This document shows, in pieces, positions 33,852-40,896 of a stretch of 41,986 nucleotides of DNA. The notes beneath the pieces were generated by a model. That model was given only the letters and a program-made list of their open reading frames with translations. It ran no database searches and had not been told where the DNA came from. Within the stretch, counting starts at the first letter, position 1. The number at the start of each line of letters is the position of its first letter. The translations under genes and the position numbers were made by a program. The stretch comes from Bacteroidetes bacterium 4572_114 (GTDB taxonomy: Bacteria > Bacteroidota > Bacteroidia > Bacteroidales > 4484-276): NCBI GenBank assembly GCA_002254335.1, contig NIVA01000003.1, positions 1 to 41,986 of the forward strand. The letters run 5' to 3'.

Positions 33852-34202
33852 TTAGGCCAGCAATACTTCAGCGGGAATCTTCAATCCTTTGTTTAAAGAC
33901 TTCACCATTTTTAGTGAAAGTTTTCTTTTACTGTTGAGTACTTCACTAACCCTGCTTTGGCTACCCAAATATTCCACCATATCCATCTTTGTCATTCCCA
34001 TTTGTTCCATTCTGAATATTATGGCATCAATTGGATCGGGTGGAGCGATAGGATAATGTTTCATTTCATAAGATTCAACAAGGGTACAAAGCAAATCAAA
34101 TTCATCGCCATCCTGAGTATCCCTTTTCGCCCCCCACAACTCCTCAATTCTTTTGAGCGAAGTATAATAATCCTTCTCTGTTTTTATTGGTTTTATTTCC
34201 AT
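33852..34202 (-). CDS. Orphan HigA-type antitoxin / XRE-family regulator
   Basis: The track's 221-residue ORF runs into rfbB sequence in a wrong frame. The real gene starts at ATG 34202 (116 residues): MEIKPIKTEKDYYTSLKRIEELWGAKRDT, then DEFDLLCTLVESYEMKHYPIAPPDPIDAIIFRMEQMGMTKMDM and the HTH VEYLGSQSRVSEVLNSKRKLSLKMVKSLNKGLKIPAEVLL. This is the standard HigA build of an N-terminal helical part and a C-terminal XRE HTH. HigB toxin genes normally lie just upstream; translation of the 109 bases between rfbB and this ATG in three frames shows no HigB sequence. The toxin has been lost, or the gene now acts as a lone regulator. Confidence 0.85.
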   Translation of the reverse strand: MEIKPIKTEKDYYTSLKRIEELWGAKRDTQDGDEFDLLCTLVESYEMKHYPIAPPDPIDAIIFRMEQMGMTKMDMVEYLGSQSRVSEVLNSKRKLSLKMVKSLNKGLKIPAEVLLA

Positions 34203-34311
34203 GAAAATATTTGAACTTCCCAAATTGGGATAATTAATTCTTGTAGCATTTTGTACCATTAAGTTGTATTGGCCAAAATCAAACCGGGATGATATGTTTA
34301 ATTTACTTGTC

Positions 34312-35376
34312 TTACCGGTCCACATATTGCTCCTCGTAATACTTCTTGTAATCGCCGGAAGTAACATTTTCGAGCCAGTCGATATTTTCGAGGTACCAGT
34401 CGATGGTTTTTTCGAGGCCTTCTTCAAATTGCACCGAGGGTGTCCAGCCCAATTCGTTTTGCAGTTTTGAGGAGTCGATGGCGTAGCGCAAATCATGTCC
34501 TGCACGATCCTTGACATAGGTGATCAGCTTTTCGGATGTGCCGGTATCACGGCCAAGTTTCCTGTCCATAATGCTACACATGAGTTTGATCAAATCGATA
34601 TTTGTCCATTCATTGTGCCCACCGATATTGTATGTTTCTCCTACTTTGCCACGATGGTAAATTTCGTCGATTGCCCGCACATGATCGACAACCCACAGCC
34701 AGTCGCGGATATTTTCGCCTTTGCCATAAACGGGCAAGGGTTTATTATTTTTTATGTTGTGGATAAAAAGCGGGAGGAGCTTTTCGGGGAACTGATAGGA
34801 ACCGTAATTGTTAGAGCAATTTGAGATTTTCACAGGCAAATTAAAGGTATGGAAATATGCCCGCACCAGGTGGTCGGAGCTGGCCTTGGAAGCAGAGTAA
34901 GGGCTTCGTGGGTCATAAGATGTCTCTTCTACAAAAAAACCGGTTTCGCCCAACGAGCCATAAACCTCATCCGTTGAAACATGATAAAATATTTTCCCCT
35001 CCGGCTCATCTTTCCAGTGAAACTTTGCTGCGTTCAACAGGTTGGCCGTACCAACGATATTGGTATAGATAAACTCGTTGGGGCTGGCTATGGAGCGATC
35101 AACATGCGACTCGGCGGCGAGGTGGATCACGCCATCGAATTTAAAAGACCCAAAAAGCTGTTGCATCTCATCGTCTTTCACAATGTCAGCTTTTACGAAC
35201 TCATAGTTTGGCATGTCCTCAACATCTTTTAGGTTGGCAAGGTTGCCGGCATAGGTAAGATTGTCCACATTAACGATCTTGTAATTTGGGTATTTGTTTA
35301 CAAATAGCCTCACAAGGTGCGAACCAATAAATCCGGCACCACCTGTTACCATAATTGTTTTGTCAAATTCTTTCAT
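34312..35376 (-). CDS. rfbB: dTDP-glucose 4,6-dehydratase
   Basis: NAD-dependent short-chain dehydrogenase/reductase that makes dTDP-4-keto-6-deoxyglucose for deoxysugars such as rhamnose. 354 residues. NAD site: MVTGGAGFIGSHLVRLF. Other motifs: DNLTYAGNLANL, HLAAESHVDRSI, the active-site VSTDEVYGSLG, the catalytic YSASKAS (Tyr and Lys), SNCSNNYGSYQFPEKLLP, and GKGENIRDWLWV with DHVRAI. All catalytic residues are present and the length is normal. rfbA, rfbC and rfbD are not in the window. Confidence 0.96.
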   Translation of the reverse strand: MKEFDKTIMVTGGAGFIGSHLVRLFVNKYPNYKIVNVDNLTYAGNLANLKDVEDMPNYEFVKADIVKDDEMQQLFGSFKFDGVIHLAAESHVDRSIASPNEFIYTNIVGTANLLNAAKFHWKDEPEGKIFYHVSTDEVYGSLGETGFFVEETSYDPRSPYSASKASSDHLVRAYFHTFNLPVKISNCSNNYGSYQFPEKLLPLFIHNIKNNKPLPVYGKGENIRDWLWVVDHVRAIDEIYHRGKVGETYNIGGHNEWTNIDLIKLMCSIMDRKLGRDTGTSEKLITYVKDRAGHDLRYAIDSSKLQNELGWTPSVQFEEGLEKTIDWYLENIDWLENVTSGDYKKYYEEQYVDR

Positions 35377-35446
35377 TTGCTTGATGTTTATTTGTTTCTA
35401 AAATATTCATATCTATCACTTTCTGCCCAGTTAGATATATTGCGGG

Positions 35447-35647
35447 TTACCGTTCCTTGTTTTCTTCTTCAGATATACAATTCAATAATCTAAGTTTAAT
35501 GTCCTCGGAATAATCCTCTTCATATATTATAGAATCAATAATATCTTTCAGTAATACTTTCTCTATTCTATTTGCTGCCACATGGTAACTAATTGTTTCC
35601 ATTTTGTACACCTCCTGAATATCTGTAATATATATTATTGTATTCAT
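35447..35647 (-). CDS. Small protein coupled to the HTH gene (possible TA partner)
   Basis: 66 residues (MNTIIYITDIQEVYKMETISYHVAANRIEKVLLKDIIDSIIYEEDYSEDIKLRLLNCISEEENKER). Its ATG overlaps the stop of the upstream 334-residue gene as ATGA, a classic translational coupling, so the two products are probably made in a fixed ratio. It is acidic and mostly helical. No family is recognised; an alternative internal Met is at residue 16. The pairing of a DNA-binding protein with a tiny partner resembles toxin-antitoxin or accessory modules, but function is inference only. Confidence 0.6.
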   Translation of the reverse strand: MNTIIYITDIQEVYKMETISYHVAANRIEKVLLKDIIDSIIYEEDYSEDIKLRLLNCISEEENKER

Positions 35648-36648
35648 TCGCTATTTTTTAGGCGTTTAAATACATCCTTGGCTTCTTCAAGTTGTTTTTC
35701 AAACTCTACACTTTGTTCTCCAAGAAACCTTTCAAAATCAGCAGGGGATATTGATTGAATATAATTTTCCAGTTTTTTATGAAAAGCATCGCGAAAATGC
35801 AAATCCCTGGATGCCATTTTGATGCGGGCATCTTCTATATGTGGTCTTTGTAAAGGATGCTCCGAAAAGTAATTAAAAATATCGTCAACTTCTTTTTGGC
35901 TTAACGTTCTTGCTTTCTTTTTATAGTGTTTTTCAATCTCAAAGGCAATTCCTGTCTCAAATGATGCAATCAAATTTAATATCTCGGCATACATCATATC
36001 ACGAGTATTTTCTTTTGATTCCAGTTTAAGGATTTGTTTATACTCTTTAGCGTTTTCTTTAAAGATGCATTGATATATCTTGTCTGTAAATAGAGAATAT
36101 TTATAATTTCCCATATTGACAAAACGACTTAATGCTGACGTAAACTCTTTCCTGTACTTACTTTCCCGTATGGCAGCGGGCAAATAATCTGAATCTTTTC
36201 TGTTAATATATTTTGTACCCCCGCCTGTTTTTTCATTTATAGTTTCTATTACAATATCCAATATTTTTGATCGTAGATGTCTTGCGTTTTTACTTTCAAT
36301 AAGAAGCATTCCCAAATTTAATAATGCACGAAAGTTAAAAAGCCCCAATTGTGTAGTTTTGCTCGGGACATTAATGACATGACCAAATTGTAATTTCAAC
36401 TCTTTTAGTTGTTTACCTTTACTTAAAACATATCCATTATGTTTTAGCTCTTTATCGTATTTCTCTAAATATCGCTTGACAGTCCGTTCGTCAATGCCAT
36501 AAAAATCAGCAACCATTTGGACGGTAAATTTATACTCGCCTTGGAAAAGCATTCCCGGCAGCCCTATAAACTCCTGTATTTTTATTAAAGCAAATCTATT
36601 GTTTAGGATATTCTGTCTATCAATATTTGAACTTGTTAAATCCTTCAT
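35644..36648 (-). CDS. HTH DNA-binding protein, RhuM-like accessory family
   Basis: 334 residues. The N-terminal winged/HTH region (residues about 38-65, YKFTVQMVADFYGIDERTVKRYLEKYDKEL) is followed by a conserved block (LKELKLQFGHVINVPSKTTQLGLFNFRALLNLGMLLIESKNARHLRSKILDI) reminiscent of RhuM/Bro-type phage and accessory DNA-binding proteins. A helical C-terminal half follows, ending FERFLGEQSVEFEKQLEEAKDVFKRLKNSE. To my knowledge relatives are often paired with a Doc/Fic toxin; here the coupled neighbour is instead a 66-residue protein. The promoter carries TACAAT repeats and a dyad suited to autoregulation. It sits between rfbB and galE, so it is an inserted module. Confidence 0.65.
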   Translation of the reverse strand: MKDLTSSNIDRQNILNNRFALIKIQEFIGLPGMLFQGEYKFTVQMVADFYGIDERTVKRYLEKYDKELKHNGYVLSKGKQLKELKLQFGHVINVPSKTTQLGLFNFRALLNLGMLLIESKNARHLRSKILDIVIETINEKTGGGTKYINRKDSDYLPAAIRESKYRKEFTSALSRFVNMGNYKYSLFTDKIYQCIFKENAKEYKQILKLESKENTRDMMYAEILNLIASFETGIAFEIEKHYKKKARTLSQKEVDDIFNYFSEHPLQRPHIEDARIKMASRDLHFRDAFHKKLENYIQSISPADFERFLGEQSVEFEKQLEEAKDVFKRLKNSE

Positions 36649-36662
36649 TTATATTCTTTTTG

Positions 36663-36709
36663 CAAAGGTACAATTTTAGTACAATGTTTTTGTTACAATG
36701 CACTGTAAC
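36663..36709 (-). promoter_or_regulatory. Promoter and operator-like repeats of the HTH/66-residue module
   Basis: The minus strand has an exact -7 motif TACCTTTG (36663-36670), 15 bases before the ATG. The plus strand carries TACAAT at 36669, 36680 and 36694, and 36692-36709 is a near-perfect 18-base dyad (GTTACAATGCACTGTAAC, one mismatched pair). This is the expected form of an autoregulatory operator. Confidence 0.5.
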
Positions 36710-36722
36710 CATTGCCATTCCC

Positions 36723-37556
36723 CTATTTCCCCGCAAGGGCCAACTCCCATTTCCAGGCCGAGAGTGTCATTTCGTCGATGCCTTTTTCTGCTTTCCAGCC
36801 CAGTTCATTATTTGCAAAATTTGTATCGGCCCACACTTCGGTTATGTCGCCGGGCCGCCTGTCCACAATTTTATAATTCAGCTTTTCGCCCGACATTTTT
36901 TCAAAACTGTTGATCACTTCAAGTACAGAGTAACCATTTCCGGTCCCGAGGTTAAAAATCTCCAAATCTTTTTTCATGTTCTTTTTCAACATCCTATCGA
37001 CAGCTACCACATGCGCCCCGGCAAGGTCCATCACATGTATGTAATCTCGTATTGGCGTGCCGTCAGGTGTTGCATAATCATCGCCAAAAACTTTGAGTTG
37101 CTCGCGTATGCCAATGGCCGTTTGGGTTACAAAAGGGATTAGGTTGTTGGGCACCCCCAGGGGCAATTCTCCAATTTTTGCGCTTTCGTGTGCCCCAATT
37201 GGGTTAAAATACCTCAGCATGATAGAATTGAGGTTTCCAACGGCGTTTACCGTATTCCTTATGATATCCTCCGACATTTGCTTTGTATTCCCGTAGGGCG
37301 ATAAGGCAGGTTTGATGGGGGCTTCTTCGGTAACCGGCAACTTGTCGGGCTGGCCATACACAGTACATGAAGATGAAAATACAATATTTTCTATCCCATT
37401 TGTAGTCATAGTGATGGCCTCGATACTGTCCAAAACCTCAATTTGGGAATTCGACAAATTATCCACAATAATAACATCGTAGCCCTTTTCCTGCAATTTA
37501 ACCACAGTGTGCGATCCGATGTATCCTGTTCCTCCGGTAACTAAAATTTTTTGCAT
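36723..37556 (-). CDS. galE: UDP-glucose 4-epimerase with internal in-frame deletion
   Basis: Family enzyme for interconverting UDP-glucose and UDP-galactose. 277 residues against the usual 335-345. The N-terminus (ILVTGGTGYIGSHTVVKLQEKGYDVIIVDNLSNSQIEVLDSIEAIT) is normal, but it passes directly to MTTNGIENIVFSSSCTVYGQPDKLPV. The roughly 60 residues between, which in GalE include the D-L pair contacting adenine and the HFAALKAVGES block, are absent. SSS, YGNTK (catalytic Tyr/Lys), LRYFNPIGAH, GDDYATPDGTPIRDYIHV and the C-terminus are present. The joint is in frame at about 37405-37415. Loss of a Rossmann strand and the NAD/substrate loop should destroy activity, unless this is an assembly collapse. 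It starts 18 bases after the dprA-like stop. Confidence 0.85.
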   Translation of the reverse strand: MQKILVTGGTGYIGSHTVVKLQEKGYDVIIVDNLSNSQIEVLDSIEAITMTTNGIENIVFSSSCTVYGQPDKLPVTEEAPIKPALSPYGNTKQMSEDIIRNTVNAVGNLNSIMLRYFNPIGAHESAKIGELPLGVPNNLIPFVTQTAIGIREQLKVFGDDYATPDGTPIRDYIHVMDLAGAHVVAVDRMLKKNMKKDLEIFNLGTGNGYSVLEVINSFEKMSGEKLNYKIVDRRPGDITEVWADTNFANNELGWKAEKGIDEMTLSAWKWELALAGK

Positions 37557-37574
37557 GATAGATGTTTTATTTAT

Positions 37575-38708
37575 TTAATCAAATAGAGTTTTTTGTTTAC
37601 TTTCTGAATGTTTCAAGGTAAATTTCATTGGGGATTTTTGCCTCAACACTTCAATTTTATTGTTTTGTTTTAGATGATTTGTTAGTTTTCTTATTGTCCA
37701 ATCAATTTTTAACCTATCAATTATTTCTTTTGAAGAAAATGCACCAAACGATAATAACTTCATGATTTTTAAATCAAAAGTAGTTGAAGGTTCGTTCCCC
37801 ATTGAAACTTCCATTTCTTGTAATGAATAATTTTCTTTCTTATGTCCCTGGATATCCACAGGGATTGCCCCTTTTTGAATTAAGATATTGTTGGCGTTAT
37901 TTTCTGAGCTCAATGGTGTACGAACAAAAATACTTCGCCCTTTTCGCAATCCGTCAACAACACCAGACCATGTCCCGCCTTTTTCGCTTGATTCTGCAAC
38001 ATAAATTTCTTTAGCTAAACCATATATGATTGGATTTCGTGCCATTGCAAGTTGCACACTCCAGGGGGCTTTTGGGAAAAATGTACTAAGTACGAGTACA
38101 TCGCCATCAATAATTTGTTTGTAATACTTTTTATACCCCGAATTGAATGTGGTTATTCCTTGTGGCAAAACAATTATACTTTGTCCTTTATATTTAATTG
38201 CAGAATCCAATGCCTGCTTGTCCACCCCTTTGGCAAATCCGCTAACAACTACCTTATAATCTTTACTTGCAATTTTCGCAACATTATCAGTAAATTCCAG
38301 CGATATATCTTCGGCTTTCCGGGAACCAACAATTGCAATGGAGTCTTCTTTCAATATCTGCTTATTTCCTTTTGTATAAATTAAAGGTGGTGAATATGTA
38401 CGCTTTAAGTTATCTTTTATTACCGGTGAATAATCGGGGGATGTTATGGGAATAATATCGTAGCCCTGCTCCAATAAGTCTTCTACAAGAAATGAATAAT
38501 TTGCGAGTTCATTTTTTGCTTCATTTAATAATTCAATTTCATTTTCATTTAAAGAAAATAAATTTTGCCAATCTGATTTTTCACAATGGAAAAAATCAAC
38601 AATAGTTTGTTTTTCCTCAAATAACCGCACTATTAACTCATTCTTCCTTGCTGTCCTCATTTTCGGAAGATGAGCTAATGCAATCCAATAGGCGTATTCT
38701 TGTTTCAT
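37575..38708 (-). CDS. DprA/Smf-like Rossmann-fold protein of the RecQ-PRTase cassette
   Basis: 377 residues. A helical N-terminal domain (1-100) is followed by a DprA-like Rossmann domain (about 105-300): DSIAIVGSRKAEDISLEFTD, VVVSGFAKGVDKQALDSAI, GQSIIVLPQGITTF, WSVQLAMARNPIIYGLAKEIYVAESSEKGGTWSGVVDGLRKGRSIFV and ILIQKGAIPVD. The C-terminus (310-377) is a winged-helix-like region (MKLLSFGAFSSKEIIDRLKIDWTIRKLTNHLKQNNKIEVL). Canonical DprA loads RecA on incoming ssDNA; in ShosTA-type pairs a DprA-like protein is the antitoxin to a PRTase-domain toxin. The gene begins 2 bases after the PRTase stop, so they are one transcription unit and this protein is more likely a cassette member than the housekeeping DprA. 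Confidence 0.85.
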   Translation of the reverse strand: MKQEYAYWIALAHLPKMRTARKNELIVRLFEEKQTIVDFFHCEKSDWQNLFSLNENEIELLNEAKNELANYSFLVEDLLEQGYDIIPITSPDYSPVIKDNLKRTYSPPLIYTKGNKQILKEDSIAIVGSRKAEDISLEFTDNVAKIASKDYKVVVSGFAKGVDKQALDSAIKYKGQSIIVLPQGITTFNSGYKKYYKQIIDGDVLVLSTFFPKAPWSVQLAMARNPIIYGLAKEIYVAESSEKGGTWSGVVDGLRKGRSIFVRTPLSSENNANNILIQKGAIPVDIQGHKKENYSLQEMEVSMGNEPSTTFDLKIMKLLSFGAFSSKEIIDRLKIDWTIRKLTNHLKQNNKIEVLRQKSPMKFTLKHSESKQKTLFD

Positions 38709-38710
38709 AA

Positions 38711-39448
38711 TTAAATATCTCCTCCAACAGTTCTTGCAATAACTAATGGAACAATTATTTCAGCCCCAAAATTAGTCAATAATTTACCAATTTCCCTAAT
38801 TGTTGCACCACTATCAAAAATATCATCAATAAGCAGGATACTTTTGTTATTGATTTCAATAGGCTCTGTGAAATTAAATGCCCCCGAAACATTGTCTCTT
38901 TTTAAGTAACCATTTTGAAATACTTTTTGTGGTTGTGTTTCACGCTGTTTTACAAGCTTATGGCTGATTGGGACTTTAAGGACATACGAAATTTTTTCAG
39001 CAAAATTTTTCACTAATTCACCGGAACTTGTTGGTGGAACATAAACAATTAAATCAAAATGTTTGTTTCCAAAAGTTCTCCTAAAAGCTTTCAGGGTAAG
39101 TTTTAATAAAAAATCAGGGAAGTCGCCACCATTTTCATATTTACAACGATGCAAAACAGTGCCAACATTTGAAACACCATAATACGAAGAGGCAATTCCG
39201 TTTTTAATATTTGAATTGTTGCTTTCAACATTAAGAACGGGGAAATAGGTTTCTCTAAATTCTTTTAGTTTTTCTATGGTTGATTGTTGAGCTACTACAG
39301 TCCGTTTATTGTACTTCGTATTATCACAATTATCAAATTTATTCGGAAGTTTATCTCCAAGATACTTACATAAAAATTTCATGCGCGGTTCTTTTGTGAA
39401 CACATAATCCACCATTGAACCTAAATCTTTAAGTTTAGCATTTCTCAA
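38711..39448 (-). CDS. Phosphoribosyltransferase-domain protein carrying a RecQ C-terminal remnant
   Basis: 245 residues as called (TTG start). The C-terminal half is a type I PRTase: LIVYVPPTSSGELVKNFAEKI, then the PRPP loop ILLIDDIFDSGATIREIGKLL near residue 215 and GAEIIVPLVIARTVGG. The first 45 residues (LKDLGSMVDYVFTKEPRMKFLCKYLGDK...NCDN) match the RecQ zinc-binding domain pattern (MVDY...CR..FLL.YFGE...C..CDNC), though most zinc cysteines are gone. The frame is open upstream as SKLKSFNAPELNTDKFDELRNAKL with no ATG. The helicase ORF ends 34 bases earlier in another frame. The ancestor was therefore probably a RecQ-PRTase fusion, now split by a frameshift, perhaps with a small deletion. 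Whether the PRTase is still made independently is uncertain. Confidence 0.75.
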   Translation of the reverse strand: MRNAKLKDLGSMVDYVFTKEPRMKFLCKYLGDKLPNKFDNCDNTKYNKRTVVAQQSTIEKLKEFRETYFPVLNVESNNSNIKNGIASSYYGVSNVGTVLHRCKYENGGDFPDFLLKLTLKAFRRTFGNKHFDLIVYVPPTSSGELVKNFAEKISYVLKVPISHKLVKQRETQPQKVFQNGYLKRDNVSGAFNFTEPIEINNKSILLIDDIFDSGATIREIGKLLTNFGAEIIVPLVIARTVGGDI

Positions 39449-39482
39449 TTCATCAAATTTATCAGTGTTTAGTTCAGGGGCA

Positions 39483-40667
39483 TTAAACGATTTGAGTTTG
39501 CTTCAAATTAGTTTTTTTCATCAATTGCTTTTCGCCAAGTTGCTCCTGCTTAACAGCATCTATCACTTTTTGATATTTTCTGATATTGGGCCTGCCGCCA
39601 TCAACAAAAGCCTTTGGCAGTTTATAGTCTTCAGGTACCCCATTATCATCTTTTTTTGAATTGTAGAACAAAATAATGAACGTTCTTTGTCCATCCCTGC
39701 CTGCCCTGCCAATTTCCTGATAATAGTGAATTGGGGATGCCGGTATTTGCGTATGGATGATAAATCGAATATCCGGTTTGTCGATGCCCATTCCCAGGGC
39801 ATTTGTTGACACGACACATTTCCAATTGTTGTCCATCAAACCTTTTTCAATCTCTTTTCTCGTATCCCCATCAAGTCCGGCATTATAATCGGTTGAATTT
39901 ATGCCAACAAAATCAAACCATCTTGCATATATTTCTGTGTTTACCCGTGTGCCTGTATAAAGCAAGCCTGTTCCGGGAAGTTTATTTATCTTTTCGGCAA
40001 GCCAAAGGAGTTTCTCATCTTCAGATTTTGTTTCAATTACAAACAGGTTGAAATTTTCACGAAGCAGATTGCCCCGGATTGTTGTTAAGTTTCCCGAAAT
40101 TTGTTGTTCAATGTCAGTTTGTACCCTTTTTGTTGCAGTTGCCGTGGTTGCGAGAACAGGAAGTTCTTTAGGGAGTAATTGCACTAAATTTATTATTCTA
40201 CGAAATGCCGGGCGAAAATCATGGCCCCAAACAGAAATAGTATGAGCCTCATCAATTACAATCATTGATAAATCCATCCTCCTTGTCGCCTCAATCCATT
40301 CTTGATTCTCCTGTCTCTCAGGGGCTATGTATAGGATTTTTATCTTACCATCAATTGCATCTTGAATTACCTGAGAATTTTCTTCATGCGTTTGCTCAGA
40401 ATTTATGTGTTTTGCAACAATCCCTTTTTCGTTTAAACCATGAACCTGGTCTCGCATTAATGCAATTAATGGGGAAAATATTATGGTAATCCCATCAAAT
40501 TGTGTAGCAGGAAATTGAAAACAAAGTGACTTACCATACCCGGTTTTTTCAATCAGCAATACTCTTTTCCCGTGAAGAAGCAAATCAATAGTTTCCCATT
40601 GTTCATCATAAAATTTATCGAAACCAAAGGTTCTTTTCAGTTTTTTTTCTGCTTCATTCCGTGTCAT
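39483..40667 (-). CDS. RecQ-like ATP-dependent DNA helicase, C-terminus displaced
   Basis: 394 residues with a full superfamily 2 RecQ motor: motif 0 FGFDKFYDEQWETIDLLL, Walker A EKTGYGKSLCFQFPA (usually TGGGKS), IIFSPLIALMRDQV, DEAH box VIDEAHTISVWGHDFRPAF, LATTATATKRVQTDI, VVSTNALGMGIDKPDIRFIIH (motif V) and YYQEIGRAGRDGQ (motif VI). It ends in the first part of a winged helix (QLGEKQLMKKTNLKQTQIV). The zinc-binding segment that should come before that helix lies instead at the start of the next ORF, in another frame. It is the first gene of the cassette with the PRTase and DprA-like genes. Housekeeping RecQ would be about 600-730 residues, so this is an accessory helicase. Confidence 0.85.
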   Translation of the reverse strand: MTRNEAEKKLKRTFGFDKFYDEQWETIDLLLHGKRVLLIEKTGYGKSLCFQFPATQFDGITIIFSPLIALMRDQVHGLNEKGIVAKHINSEQTHEENSQVIQDAIDGKIKILYIAPERQENQEWIEATRRMDLSMIVIDEAHTISVWGHDFRPAFRRIINLVQLLPKELPVLATTATATKRVQTDIEQQISGNLTTIRGNLLRENFNLFVIETKSEDEKLLWLAEKINKLPGTGLLYTGTRVNTEIYARWFDFVGINSTDYNAGLDGDTRKEIEKGLMDNNWKCVVSTNALGMGIDKPDIRFIIHTQIPASPIHYYQEIGRAGRDGQRTFIILFYNSKKDDNGVPEDYKLPKAFVDGGRPNIRKYQKVIDAVKQEQLGEKQLMKKTNLKQTQIV

Positions 40668-40896
40668 GTTTCCTGTTCATTAATGTAACTTAAACCAGAT
40701 GGGTGTTTCTCTTCTTTGTCACATTTAAACATCTGAAGACCTGGAAGATTCCATCCTGAATACTACCTGGACTATGTGCTTATTGATTGATCTTACATAC
40801 AATCAAAACCTTCCAGCTCTCGCCTATTACCACCACCAAACAAGGAATTCAAATACTTTAATATTGTGATTGCCTGTTGCGGAACCTGATCAATTT

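Noticed and set aside
33852-34517. 221-residue ORF as listed
   Set aside because: The first 105 residues overlap rfbB in another frame; the real HigA-like protein begins at ATG 34202.
39440-39490. Programmed +1 frameshift joining RecQ and PRTase (GTT TAA)
   Set aside because: It resembles the RF2-type site only loosely, and part of the winged helix seems missing, so a deletion/frameshift is simpler; kept as an alternative within a finding.
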